Counted from the first letter of the stretch, positions 9,271 to 17,675 are shown. The stretch: DNA of 64,000 nucleotides from Myceligenerans indicum (GCF_016742955.1 NZ_JABBYC010000010.1:51873-115872), one strand, 5' to 3'. Made by a program: numbers and translations. The notes: a model not told the origin generated them from the sequence alone.

Positions 9271-10118
9271 CCGATCACGAGCTCGGCCTGGCGGAGGAGC
9301 GCCTCGGTGTCACACTCCCACCTGAACTGCGCACGCTGTACCGAACGGTCGCCGACGGCTTCGTCCGGTGCGACGGCTGGCCGGGCTTCCACGTGGTCCC
9401 GCTCGACGACCCGGAACGCGACATGCCGCGCTGGCGCTGGTGCAGCGGAGGACGCCTGTCGTTGACCGCAGCACGCACCGGCCCGGACAGCCATGTGCAG
9501 GCGCTGTCCGATCCCGCCGAATGGGTGCTGTTCGGATCGGCGGACGTCTGGAACATCTCCGTCGACCTGGCACCTGGACCACGAGGCACCGTGGGGCAGA
9601 TCATCGCGTGGGACACCGCCGACGCCGACCAGCCGTTCGGCGCGGAGGTCTGGGCCGGCTCGCTGAGCCAACTCCTGCAGGCGAGGATCTCGAGTGATGA
9701 CCTTGCGGCGGGTCTTCCGCGCACCTACGCCACGACGCTCCCGCCCTTGTTCGTCGACACCCACGCCACCTCCGGCGATGACCCGGCCGGGCCGATCTCT
9801 GCGGACCTTGAGGTCCTCACGGTCCGGCAGCGCCGGATGTCCCTCGCCGGACTGGCCGGCCACACCCGGCTCCGGACTCTCATCGCGCACCCCGGGATGG
9901 CGGACGGTCTCGAGGCCATCGGAACGATCCAGAGCCTGGAGTTCGTCAGCCTGGGCGCGGCCGAGTGGCATGACCTGCTCGACGCCGGCGCCGTCCCCCC
10001 GAACCTCCTTGCGGCTCGTGTGACGGCCGAGGTCGCCCCCGGCAGGCATCACGACCGCGCTCATGCCGCCGAGGCCCGCCTTCGTCAGCTCTGGGCGTCC
10101 GGGGCCGCGGCCCCATGA
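9267..10118 (+). CDS. SMI1/KNR4 (SUKH) family protein
   Basis: The product is 283 residues from the ATG at 9267. The start MTDHELGLAEERLGVTLPPELRTLYRTVADG is the SUKH signature (E..LG..LP.....L....G), followed by GWPGFHVVPLDDPER and later WVLFGSADVWNISVDLAPGPRGTVGQIIAWD, the second half of the fold. The last 100 residues are less clear and may be a lineage-specific tail. SUKH proteins are best known as immunity proteins of contact-dependent or polymorphic toxins, but many are standalone. No toxin is visible beside this one. The true start is uncertain: the frame is open far upstream, but the ATGA overlap with the 9076 frame favours 9267. There is no AGGAG site before 9267, which fits coupling. 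Confidence 0.7.
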   Translation: MTDHELGLAEERLGVTLPPELRTLYRTVADGFVRCDGWPGFHVVPLDDPERDMPRWRWCSGGRLSLTAARTGPDSHVQALSDPAEWVLFGSADVWNISVDLAPGPRGTVGQIIAWDTADADQPFGAEVWAGSLSQLLQARISSDDLAAGLPRTYATTLPPLFVDTHATSGDDPAGPISADLEVLTVRQRRMSLAGLAGHTRLRTLIAHPGMADGLEAIGTIQSLEFVSLGAAEWHDLLDAGAVPPNLLAARVTAEVAPGRHHDRAHAAEARLRQLWASGAAAP

Positions 10119-10552
10119 TCGTCCGGGGTCGTCGCCGCTCGGCATGGCTGAGCCCGCCGGGCCGGTGGACCGCCGCGTGGGCCGGGCCGCCGAACCGGTG
10201 GAGTGCCGGGCGGGCCGGACCGCCGGACTGATGAAGTGCCGGACCGGTGGACTGCCGGACCGGTGGAACGACGCAGACCCGGCGTCCCGCGATCCCGCCT
10301 CACCGTGACGCACGTGAATCCGGTTCACCGACCGACCGCATCGAGACGTCCGCCCTGGCCAAGAGGCGGACACGTCACCAACTGTGCCGTTCGTCACACC
10401 GAGGCGCGCCGCCGGAACCTCCGGCACCGCGCTCCAGTCGTCCGCCCCGAGTACGGTCACACACGGGCCATGGTCACGCGGAGTCAATGAATCAGCCAGT
10501 TCTGCGTCTCACACCGCACACGGCGCGTTCAGCGCTTGGCATACTTTTTCTC
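10119..10552. other. Intergenic region without a convincing gene
   Basis: No frame on either strand here has both coding-like base use and a plausible start. The first half carries a degenerate GC-rich repeat (see the repeat entry). The second half is less GC-rich and ends in a T-run (TTTTT near 10545). The leader structures of the next gene begin after it. Confidence 0.6.
10162..10267. repeat. Degenerate repeat of about 16 bp built on CCGGTGGA
   Basis: CCGGTGGA occurs at 10162, 10195, 10244 and 10260, spaced 33, 49 and 16 bases, near multiples of 16. The last two units are exact over 15 bases (TGCCGGACCGGTGGA at 10237-10251 and 10253-10267). No function is evident. Confidence 0.6.
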
Positions 10553-10697
10553 CGCAACGCAGAGGTTGCGTAACACCAGCGAAACGCCTGGTGGGGAAGG
10601 ATTTCACCTCCTGAATCAGCACGAAGGTCTAGGACCTCTTTGCCGGATATGCGAGTCTTAGCGGTAGCCACCCGCACACGGCAAACCCCAGGGGTGA
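10553..10697 (+). promoter_or_regulatory. Structured 5' leader of the hot-dog gene with possible Shine-Dalgarno sequestration
   Basis: Two hairpins lie in tandem: CGCAAC/GTTGCG (10553-10570) and CACCAG/CTGGTG (10574-10593). TCACCTCCT at 10604-10612 follows, then a small hairpin AGGTC/GACCT (10625-10637). TCACC-U-CCU can pair with the ribosome site AGGGGTGA at 10690-10697, leaving one bulged U. A translational switch is possible, but this rests on base pairing alone. Confidence 0.35.
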
Positions 10698-10702
10698 TTT
10701 CC

Positions 10703-11572
10703 GTGCCGACCAGCACAAACGCCACGGCCACCTACGATGACATCGCGCCGCTCATCTGCGTCACGAGACCGTACTACGCCCTTCAAGACCTTCACAGCAC
10801 CAGGCCCGGCCGGGTCACCGCCACCGTTCCCATCGAGGCGTCACCAGGACGCCAGACCCAGGTCATCAGCGTCGGTGAGGTCGGACGCCATCTCGCCGTT
10901 CTCGGCCTGTCGGCGGCTGCCACGAGCAGCCCTGCCCCGGGCCGCCGTCACTACTACCTCGCGAGCCGCGCCGTGGGCCGGATGTACCCGGCCGGTGAGA
11001 CGCCCGCGCCGGGCCCGCTGACCGGGACGGCCGTCGTCCAGGGCCAGAACCGCCGGCAGGTCGTCGCGCACACCGAGCTGCGCGACTCCGCCGGGGCCCT
11101 CATCGCCCGGATGGACGTGCAGTACCGGGTCATGCCCGCTGCGACGTTCCACCGCCTCATGGGGGCGCCCGGCGAGGCCGACGCCAAAGGGCCCGACAAC
11201 CCGTACGCAAGCGCCATGCCCGTGCGCGACGTGTCCGTCCACGAGCAGTCGGGCAGCGCGAAACTCGACGTCACGGCAGAGATGTGCCGGGGTCACTTCG
11301 ACGGCTTCCCGGCGCTGCCGGTGTCGATGGCCAGCTACGCCTCCTTCGACGTGTTCCACCGGGTGCTCGACGAACTGGCCGGGCCGGACGCCCGCTGGCG
11401 ATGCGGCGCGTTCCGGCTGAAGGCCGACCATCTGGCCGCGGCCGGGCAGACCTGCACGGTCGACATCGAGCCGACCAAGCCCCGGCTCGGCGAGCAGGCG
11501 TTCAGCGGTACGGTTCGCACCGCCGAGCAGCGCACCGCGGCACGCATCTGGGTGGACTACGACCTGGTCTGA
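10703..11572 (+). CDS. Tandem hot-dog fold protein, function unknown
   Basis: The product is 289 residues from a GTG at 10703, chosen because AGGGG lies 8 bases upstream. Earlier in-frame starts add residues without coding character. The C-terminal half contains CRGHFDGFPALPVSMASYASFDVFHRVL, which resembles the GHFPxxPxxPG helix of FabZ/FabA and AfsA-type hot-dog domains. The N-terminal half (TATVPIEASPGRQTQVISVGEVGRHLAVLG, then RRHYYLASRAVGR) looks like a first hot-dog unit. I do not recognise a named family, so acyl-CoA or acyl-ACP chemistry is inference from the fold. It stands alone, convergent with uvrA. The two stop codons lie within a TGAGGC/GCCTCA inverted repeat (11570-11594) that may terminate both. 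Confidence 0.65.
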   Translation: MPTSTNATATYDDIAPLICVTRPYYALQDLHSTRPGRVTATVPIEASPGRQTQVISVGEVGRHLAVLGLSAAATSSPAPGRRHYYLASRAVGRMYPAGETPAPGPLTGTAVVQGQNRRQVVAHTELRDSAGALIARMDVQYRVMPAATFHRLMGAPGEADAKGPDNPYASAMPVRDVSVHEQSGSAKLDVTAEMCRGHFDGFPALPVSMASYASFDVFHRVLDELAGPDARWRCGAFRLKADHLAAAGQTCTVDIEPTKPRLGEQAFSGTVRTAEQRTAARIWVDYDLV

Positions 11573-11591
11573 GGCACCCGGACCGCCCGCC

Positions 11592-14534
11592 TCACCCCGC
11601 GACGGCCGCCTTGCGCCGCCGCGCCCGGCTCTTCGCGGTCCCGGTGGCCCTGGCGGCCTTCGAGCCCCCGTTCTCGAGGGCGCCCACCGGCACCGTGCCG
11701 TCGAGGATCTCCGCGAGGAAGGTCCCGGTGTGCGACTCCGGCACCATGGACACGGTCTCCGGCGTGCCCTCGGCCACGACCGTCCCGCCCCCTGAGCCGC
11801 CCTCGGGACCCATGTCGACCACCCAGTCGGCGTTCTTCACGACGTCGAGGTTGTGCTCGATGACGATCACCGAGTTCCCCTTGTCCACCAGGGACTGGAG
11901 CACACCGAGCAGCTTGCGGATGTCCTCGAAGTGCAGGCCGGTCGTCGGCTCGTCGAGCACGTAGACGGTGCGGCCGGTGGACCGCTTCTGCAGTTCGGTC
12001 GCCAGCTTCACGCGCTGCGCCTCGCCACCCGAGAGCGTGGGGGCGGGCTGCCCGAGCCGGACGTACCCCAGGCCGACGTCGACCAGGGTCTTCATGAAGC
12101 GCGAGATCGCGGGGAACGCCTCGAAGAACTCCGCGGCCTCCTCGATCGGCATGTCGAGCACATCGGCCACGGTCTTGCCCTTGAAGTGCACCTCGAGCGT
12201 CTCGCGGTTGTACCGCGCCCCGTGGCACACCTCGCACGGCACATAGACGTCGGGGAGGAAGTTCATCTCGATCTTGATCGTGCCGTCACCGGTGCACGCC
12301 TCGCACCGGCCGCCCTTGACGTTGAACGAGAAGCGGCCCGGACCGTACCCGCGCACCTTCGCCTCGGTGGTCTCGGCGAACAGCTTGCGCACCCGGTCCC
12401 ACACACCCGTGTAGGTGGCCGGGTTGGAGCGCGGTGTCCGCCCGATCGGCCCCTGGTCGACGTGGACGACCTTGTCCAGGTGGTCCATGCCCGTGACCCG
12501 GGTATGGCGGCCGGCCACCTGCCGCGCGCCGTTGAGCTCGTTCGCGAGCACGGTGTGCAGGATCGAGTTCACCAGCGTCGACTTGCCCGACCCGGACACG
12601 CCCGTGACCGCGGTGAACACCCCGAGGGGGAACGACACGTCGATGTCCCGCAGGTTGTTCTCACGCGCGCCGACCACCGTGAGCTCACGCGCCGGGTCCA
12701 CCGGTCGGCGCACGGCGGGGACGGGGATCTCCCGCTGCCCCGACAGGTAGGCGCCCGTGACCGACTCGGCCGAGCCCAGCAGGCCTGCCAGGTCACCCGA
12801 GTGGACCACCCGTCCGCCGTGCTCCCCCGCGCCGGGGCCGACGTCGACGATCCAGTCCGCCGCGCGGATCGTGTCCTCGTCGTGCTCGACGACGATGAGC
12901 GTGTTTCCCAGGTCCCGCAGGCGGGTGAGCGTCTCGATGAGTCGCCTGTTGTCACGCTGGTGCAGGCCGATCGAGGGCTCGTCCAGCACGTACAGCACAC
13001 CCACCAGCCCGGACCCGATCTGGGTCGCGAGACGGATTCGCTGCGCCTCGCCTCCGGACAGCGTGCCCGCGGGACGCTCCAGCGTGAGGTAGTGCAGCCC
13101 GACGTCGAGCAGGAAGCCGAGTCGCGCGTGGATCTCCTTGAGCACCTCGGCCGCGATCTGCCGCTCGCGTTCTCCCAGCTCCAGGCCCTTGAGGAACTCG
13201 GCCGCGGCCGCGATCGGGAGGCGGCACACCTCCGCGATGGACCGCCCGCCCACCTTCACGGCGAGCACCTCGGGCTTGAGGCGGGCGCCGTCGCACACGG
13301 GGCACGGCACCTCGCGCATGAACGCCTCGTACTTGTCCTTCGACCAGTCGGAGTCCGTCTCCCGGTGCCGCCTCTCCAGGAAGGTGATGACACCCTCGAA
13401 CCCGGTCGAGTACTGCCGCTCACGGCCCCAGCGGTTGCGATAGCGCACGTGCACCTCGTGGTTGCGACCGTGCAGCACCGCCTCCCGCGCGCGCTGCGGC
13501 AGTGCACGCCACGGCGCGTCCATGTCGAACTTCAGCTCCTCGGCGAGCGCGGTCAGCACCCGCTCGAAGTACTCGCTGGACGTCTGCGCCCACGGGATGA
13601 CCGCCCCGTCCCGCAGCGACTTCTCCTCGTCCGGCACGACGAGGTCCGGATCCACCTCCAGGCGGAAGCCGATCCCCGTGCACTCCGGGCACGCGCCGTA
13701 GGGGGCGTTGAAGGAGAAGGTGCGCGGCTCGATCTCGTCGAGCGCGAGCGGGTGGTCGTTGGGGCAGGAGCGCTTCTCGGAGTACTTGCGGAAGCGGTCG
13801 GGATCGTCCGCGTCGAGGTCGACCAGGTCGATCATCACGAGCCCGCCGGCCAGCCCCAGCGCCGTCTCCACGGAGTCGGTGAGCCGCCGCTGCACCCCCT
13901 CGCGCGCCACGAGGCGGTCCACGACCACCTCGATGTCGTGCTTGAGCTTCTTCTCGAGCGACGGGGGCTCGGCGAGCTGGACGACCTCCCCGTCGACCCG
14001 CGCGCGGGAGAAGCCCTTGGCGGTGAGCTCCTTGAACAGGTCGGCGTACTCGCCCTTGCGACCCCGCACCACCGGGGCGAGCACCTGGTACCGCGTCCCC
14101 TCGGGCAGCTCCAGCACGCGGTCCACGATCTGCTGCGGTGTCTGGGACCGGATCTCCTCACCGCACACCGGACAGTGCGGCGTACCCGCCCGGGAGAACA
14201 GGAGGCGCAGGTAGTCATAGACCTCGGTGATGGTCCCGACCGTCGACCGCGGGTTCCGGTTCGTGGACTTCTGGTCGATCGAGACCGCAGGGCTCAGCCC
14301 CTCGATGAAGTCGACGTCCGGCTTGTCCATCTGACCGAGGAACTGCCGCGCGTAGGCGCTCAGCGACTCGACGTAGCGACGCTGGCCCTCGGCGAAGATC
14401 GTGTCGAAGGCGAGCGAGGACTTCCCGGAGCCGGACAGCCCCGTGAAGACGATCAGCGCGTCCCTGGGGAGATCCAGGTCTGCGTTCTTGAGGTTGTGCT
14501 CACGCGCACCAGATACGACCAGCCGATTGCTCAC
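11592..14534 (-). CDS. uvrA: UvrABC system protein A (excinuclease ABC subunit A)
   Basis: The product is 980 residues. It has two ABC ATPase modules: Walker [17 protein letters not shown] near residue 30 and [15 protein letters not shown] near residue 640, with signatures [17 protein letters not shown] and [16 protein letters not shown]. Zinc-finger cysteines occur in [18 protein letters not shown] and [10 protein letters not shown]. It scans DNA for lesions and loads UvrB. A C-terminal tail of about 25 basic residues ([19 protein letters not shown]) is species-specific. The start codon is GTG (14534), 6 bases after the -10 hexamer of a damage promoter, so the mRNA is expected to be leaderless. 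The gene stands between a convergent hot-dog gene and YciI. Confidence 0.98.
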   Translation of the reverse strand: MSNRLVVSGAREHNLKNADLDLPRDALIVFTGLSGSGKSSLAFDTIFAEGQRRYVESLSAYARQFLGQMDKPDVDFIEGLSPAVSIDQKSTNRNPRSTVGTITEVYDYLRLLFSRAGTPHCPVCGEEIRSQTPQQIVDRVLELPEGTRYQVLAPVVRGRKGEYADLFKELTAKGFSRARVDGEVVQLAEPPSLEKKLKHDIEVVVDRLVAREGVQRRLTDSVETALGLAGGLVMIDLVDLDADDPDRFRKYSEKRSCPNDHPLALDEIEPRTFSFNAPYGACPECTGIGFRLEVDPDLVVPDEEKSLRDGAVIPWAQTSSEYFERVLTALAEELKFDMDAPWRALPQRAREAVLHGRNHEVHVRYRNRWGRERQYSTGFEGVITFLERRHRETDSDWSKDKYEAFMREVPCPVCDGARLKPEVLAVKVGGRSIAEVCRLPIAAAAEFLKGLELGERERQIAAEVLKEIHARLGFLLDVGLHYLTLERPAGTLSGGEAQRIRLATQIGSGLVGVLYVLDEPSIGLHQRDNRRLIETLTRLRDLGNTLIVVEHDEDTIRAADWIVDVGPGAGEHGGRVVHSGDLAGLLGSAESVTGAYLSGQREIPVPAVRRPVDPARELTVVGARENNLRDIDVSFPLGVFTAVTGVSGSGKSTLVNSILHTVLANELNGARQVAGRHTRVTGMDHLDKVVHVDQGPIGRTPRSNPATYTGVWDRVRKLFAETTEAKVRGYGPGRFSFNVKGGRCEACTGDGTIKIEMNFLPDVYVPCEVCHGARYNRETLEVHFKGKTVADVLDMPIEEAAEFFEAFPAISRFMKTLVDVGLGYVRLGQPAPTLSGGEAQRVKLATELQKRSTGRTVYVLDEPTTGLHFEDIRKLLGVLQSLVDKGNSVIVIEHNLDVVKNADWVVDMGPEGGSGGGTVVAEGTPETVSMVPESHTGTFLAEILDGTVPVGALENGGSKAARATGTAKSRARRRKAAVAG

Positions 14535-14540
14535 CCGAGC

Positions 14541-14563
14541 ATCCTAGGCCGAGAGTCTGACAT
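14541..14563 (-). promoter_or_regulatory. PafBC-type DNA-damage promoter of uvrA
   Basis: On the minus strand the sequence is TGTCAGAC (14562-14555), 8 bases, TAGGAT (14546-14541), 6 bases, GTG. It has the same layout as uvrB, uvrC and polA. Confidence 0.8.
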
Positions 14564-14609
14564 TCGCACGCGTGTTCTACGCCACTCGGGAGGACGGTGT
14601 CGCGGGCCC

Positions 14610-14924
14610 TCAGGCGAAACCGCCGATCACCACCGTCCACTCACGCGCGGAACGCTCCGTGACCAGGCCCTGCGTCCAGAACGGGTCCCGGTCCAGGGCT
14701 GCGAGCGCCGCCTGCCGCGAGTCCGCCTCCACAACGAGAAGGGCTCCCGCCGGTGCCGCCGCGCCGCCCTCCGTTCCGGCCGCCGGCTGCGGCCCCGAGG
14801 CCAGCAGCGTCCCCTCCGCGCGCAGGCCGTGCAGGAACGCACGGTGGTCGGGGCGGTGTGCGTCCAGCGCGGCGTCGTCGTCGGCGTACACGTAGGTCAC
14901 GGCGAAGGTCGTCATGCGGGCCAT
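14610..14924 (-). CDS. YciI family protein
   Basis: The product is 104 residues. TFAVTYVYADDDAALDAHRPDHRAFLHGL has the conserved Asp-His region of the YciI ferredoxin-like dimeric fold (R..HL..L), and GTLLASGP is the typical second strand turn. The C-terminal half (SRQAALAALDRDPFWTQGLV) matches the A..DPF...G(L/V) motif of the family. The His-Asp pair suggests an active site, but the function is unknown. A 15-residue Gly/Ala insert (PQPAAGTEGGAAAPAG) sits between strands 2 and 3. The ATG at 14924 has AGGA 9 bases upstream. An ATG three codons later (14915) is the alternative. Confidence 0.8.
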   Translation of the reverse strand: MARMTTFAVTYVYADDDAALDAHRPDHRAFLHGLRAEGTLLASGPQPAAGTEGGAAAPAGALLVVEADSRQAALAALDRDPFWTQGLVTERSAREWTVVIGGFA

Positions 14925-15025
14925 TGTGCCGGGTCCTGAGGGGCACCGGTGACCAGGCCGGGCGAGCGCCGGGAGAGAGCCCCGAGCAGGCCGCGTGGCC
15001 GGCCCGAGCAGGGCTCGGGGACGGC

Positions 15026-15068
15026 GACGGCGCCCGTCCCCGGGAGACTCCTGGGGACGGGCGCCGTC
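15026..15068 (-). terminator. Strong hairpin terminator after the small helical protein gene
   Basis: GACGGCGCCCGTCCCC (15026-15041) and its exact complement (15053-15068) form a 16-bp stem with an 11-base loop. It lies about 60 bp past the stop at 15129. No clear U-tract follows, as is common for high-GC terminators. Confidence 0.75.
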
Positions 15069-15128
15069 ACCTCACGACGGCACGCCCGGGTCAGCCGGCG
15101 CGCGCCCGCGTGCGCGGGGGCCGGTGGC

Positions 15129-15365
15129 TCACGCGTCCGCCGCGGTCTCCGCCACCTCGGCGTGCGCCAGGGTCACGAGCGCCTGGGCGTGCACGGCGTG
15201 CTGCCACTTGCCCAGGTCACCGACGCTCTTGATCTTGAGCGCGGCGAGCGCCTCGTCGTGGTTGGGGCTCAGGCCGAGCAGCGCCGACGGCGGTGCGGCG
15301 AGGATCTCGTTGATGCTCTTGCCCCGGAAGTCCTTGTCGACGAGCTTGTCGAGGTTCAGGCTCAC
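15129..15365 (-). CDS. Small protein with helix-hairpin-helix-like motif, unknown function
   Basis: The product is 78 residues, starting at a GTG with AAAGG/AGG purine tracts upstream. The sequence reads LDKLVDKDFRGKSINEILAA, then APPSALLGLSPNHDEALAALKIKSVGDLGKW. The latter resembles a helix-hairpin-helix (LxGLSxxxxxALxxLxIxxVxDL) as found in DNA- or protein-binding modules. An Ala-rich helix ends the protein. There is no signal peptide or membrane segment. It lies alone between YciI and a divergent MBL hydrolase and is closed by a strong terminator. A DNA-related role is only a guess from the motif and from uvrA/uvrB nearby. Confidence 0.65.
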   Translation of the reverse strand: MSLNLDKLVDKDFRGKSINEILAAPPSALLGLSPNHDEALAALKIKSVGDLGKWQHAVHAQALVTLAHAEVAETAADA

Positions 15366-15584
15366 GAATGCCTGCCTTTCGTGGTTGTGGTGGTGTCTCC
15401 GGCCGGGTGCAACCCGACCGCCCGCAGGATGTCGTGATCCGCCCCGATTTGCAACATCCGCCGGATACCGGAGACCTGCCGTGAGGGCCGCACGGACGGG
15501 AACCGGCCACCGGGATCACGAAGATGGCACCGATAACAGCACCTCCAGGTGCGCGGACAACCGCAACCCTGGCAGACTCCCTCC

Positions 15585-16325
15585 ATGGCGCCCTACACCG
15601 GTGATGTTGTCACGGGCTGTGACCCCGACGTCCGCCTGCTCGACGACGTGGCGATCCACAAGATGGCCGTCGGCCCGATGGACAACAACACCTATCTCCT
15701 GACCTGTCACGCGACCGGCGCGCAGCTGCTCATCGACGCGGCCGCCGACCCCCAGTCGCTCATGGACCTGATCGACATGTCCGAGGGCGACGGGCCGGGC
15801 GACGGCCCCCTGGACGCGGGCCCTCCGCTCGACCTGATCGTGACCACGCACCGGCACGCCGACCACCTGGGGGCGCTCTCCGACATGGTCGCCGTCACGG
15901 GTGCCCGAACCGTGGCCGGTGCGGACGATGCCGACGCCATCGCGCACGACGCCGGTACCCCCGTCGACATCACCGTGTCCGACGGCGACGACATCACCTT
16001 CGGCGAGATCACGCTCGGTGTGATCCAGCTGCGCGGGCACACGCCGGGCTCCATCGCGCTCGCCTACACCGAGCCCGACAACGTTTCCGAGTCCGGCGCC
16101 GTCGCCGGGCGCACCCACCTGTTCACCGGCGACGCGCTGTTCCCCGGGGGCGTGGGTAACACGCACGGCGACCCCGACCGCTTCGCGACCCTGCTGGGCG
16201 ACGTCACGACCCGGATCTTCGACCGCTACCGCGACGACACCTGGATCTACCCGGGCCACGGCGTCGACACGACACTCGGCACGGAACGCCCGCACCTGGC
16301 CGAGTGGCGCGACCGGGGCTGGTGA
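15585..16325 (+). CDS. MBL-fold metallo-hydrolase (glyoxalase II-like)
   Basis: The product is 246 residues from the ATG at 15585. The metal site is THRHADHLGAL (HxHxDH), then GHTPGSIALAY (third His), FTGDALFPGG (Asp bridging ligand) and IYPGHGVDTTLG (last His). NTYLLTCHATGAQLLIDAAADP is the strand preceding the site. All zinc ligands are present, so it should be an active hydrolase. The closest general class is hydroxyacylglutathione/mycothiol thioester hydrolases, but the substrate is not determined. Earlier in-frame ATGs exist, but homologous sequence begins around MAPYTGD. It shares a bidirectional terminator with terC. Confidence 0.88.
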   Translation: MAPYTGDVVTGCDPDVRLLDDVAIHKMAVGPMDNNTYLLTCHATGAQLLIDAAADPQSLMDLIDMSEGDGPGDGPLDAGPPLDLIVTTHRHADHLGALSDMVAVTGARTVAGADDADAIAHDAGTPVDITVSDGDDITFGEITLGVIQLRGHTPGSIALAYTEPDNVSESGAVAGRTHLFTGDALFPGGVGNTHGDPDRFATLLGDVTTRIFDRYRDDTWIYPGHGVDTTLGTERPHLAEWRDRGW

Positions 16326-16357
16326 CGCCCGGGCGCCCCGGAAACCGGGGACGTCAC
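16322..16357. terminator. Bidirectional terminator shared by the MBL and TerC genes
   Basis: The outer stem is GTGACG/CGTCAC (16322-16327, 16352-16357) and the inner stem CCCCGG-AAA-CCGGGG (16336-16350). Both stop codons lie inside the outer stem. Confidence 0.65.
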
Positions 16358-17367
16358 TTGCCGGCGGACACCTCGGACTTCTCCGTACGTGACCCGTTCC
16401 GCGTGGACAGGAGGCTCGCCACGGTGCCGACGGTCAGCGACACGAGGATCACGGTGAGCGACAGCCAGATCGGCACCTCCGGCGCCCAGTCGTAGCCCTC
16501 GCCGCCGTTGACGAACGGCAGGTTGTTGGTGTGCAGGGCCTCGAGGACGAGCTTCACGCCGATGAAGCCCAGGACCGCCGCGAGCGCGTACGGCAGGTAG
16601 ACCAGCCGGTCCATGAGGCTGCCCAGCAGGAAGTACAGCTGGCGCAGGCCCATCAGGGCGAACAGGTTCGTGGAGAACACGAGGAACGGGTCCTTCGTGA
16701 CGCCGAAGATCGCGGGGATGGAGTCGAAGGCGAACAGCAGGTCCGTCGAGCCGATCGCGACGAAGACCACGAGCATCGGCGTGAAGACCTTCTTGCCGTC
16801 CACAACGGTGCGAACCTTGCTGCCGTCGTAGTGGTGGTCCAGCGGAAGCACGCGGCGCAGGCCCCGGATGAGCGCGTTCTCCCGGAAGTCCTCCTCGACC
16901 TCGTTGACCTCGTCCACCACGAGCTTGACCGCCGTGTACACGAGGAAGAGGCCGAACAGGTAGAAGATCGCCGTGAACCGCTCGATGATCGCCGCGCCCG
17001 CGAGGATGAAGGCGGCCCGGAAGACGAGCGCCATGATGATGCCCACCATCAGCACCCGCTGCTGCTGGAGCCGCGGGACGGCGAACCGGGCCATGATGAT
17101 CACGAAGATGAACAGGTTGTCGACGCTCAGGGAGTACTCCATGAGCCAGCCCGTGTAGAACTCGGCGGCCGGCGTGGCACCCCCGACGCCCCACACCACG
17201 CCGCCGAACGCCAGCGCGAGCGCGATGTAGAAGGCCACCCAGATCGCGCTCTCGCGGGTGCTGGGAACGTGTGGGCGCCTCCCGACGACGAGCAGGTCGG
17301 CGATGAGGAGGGCGATCATCGCGCTCAGTGACACCGCTTCGAACCAGATGGGCAACTCGAGAGTCAT
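16354..17367 (-). CDS. terC: TerC family integral membrane protein (probable Mn2+ exporter)
   Basis: The product is 337 residues with about 9 hydrophobic segments. The TerC signature is clear: EYSLSVDNLFIFVIIMARFAVP early on, and later VFVAIGSTDLLFAFDSIPAIFGVTKDPFLVFSTN with FDSIPA. These two acidic segments are the presumed metal site. A charged loop of about 60 residues (VDEVNEVEEDFRENALIRGLRR) lies between. TerC/Alx proteins export manganese or help metallate exported proteins. Here a yybP-ykoY Mn2+ riboswitch lies directly upstream, which supports the manganese role more than tellurite resistance. The ATG at 17367 follows AAAGGAAA, about 9 bases upstream. Confidence 0.93.
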   Translation of the reverse strand: MTLELPIWFEAVSLSAMIALLIADLLVVGRRPHVPSTRESAIWVAFYIALALAFGGVVWGVGGATPAAEFYTGWLMEYSLSVDNLFIFVIIMARFAVPRLQQQRVLMVGIIMALVFRAAFILAGAAIIERFTAIFYLFGLFLVYTAVKLVVDEVNEVEEDFRENALIRGLRRVLPLDHHYDGSKVRTVVDGKKVFTPMLVVFVAIGSTDLLFAFDSIPAIFGVTKDPFLVFSTNLFALMGLRQLYFLLGSLMDRLVYLPYALAAVLGFIGVKLVLEALHTNNLPFVNGGEGYDWAPEVPIWLSLTVILVSLTVGTVASLLSTRNGSRTEKSEVSAGK

Positions 17368-17415
17368 CCGCGTTTCCTTTCACAGACTCCGCGGAGGCCC
17401 ACGACGGGCCGTGCA

Positions 17416-17580
17416 ACCTCCGGTACGTATTACAAAGCACCGGAGGTCTTCCTCGCCCGCAGGAGACCCCGACCTGGCCGGGGCCAGGTGGGACCGCCGT
17501 CGGACCGGCCCGCCCGGGGTAACGCCGTTGTCACCCGTACTGACGATCGAGCCGTTCTGAGGTACTCCCCTCCAACGCAG
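17416..17580 (-). promoter_or_regulatory. yybP-ykoY manganese riboswitch with expression-platform hairpin
   Basis: Read on the minus strand, the leader begins GGAGGGGAGTACC (17575-17563 region), the conserved loop-1 strand. It continues with CGTCAGTACGGGTGACAAC and ends GGAAGACCTCC, matching the conserved GCAAGACCU strand. GGAGG and CCTCC close the P1 helix. The 3' CCTCC is also part of ACCTCCGGT (minus, 17447-17439), which pairs perfectly with ACCGGAGGT (17424-17416) across a 14-base loop. Mn2+ binding should favour P1 and dissolve this hairpin, turning terC on. The gene starts about 50 bases later. Confidence 0.85.
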
Positions 17581-17675
17581 GAGAGTCTACGGCACACGAA
17601 GGGACGGCAGAAGGTGGGCGTGCTCACTCCCCCGCCGCCGTCACGCTCCCGGGCGCAGGGACGCCCGGCAGCCGG

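Noticed and set aside
9267..10118. A polymorphic toxin system around the SUKH gene
   Set aside because: No toxin domain, secretion leader or repeat-rich large gene lies within the window near it.
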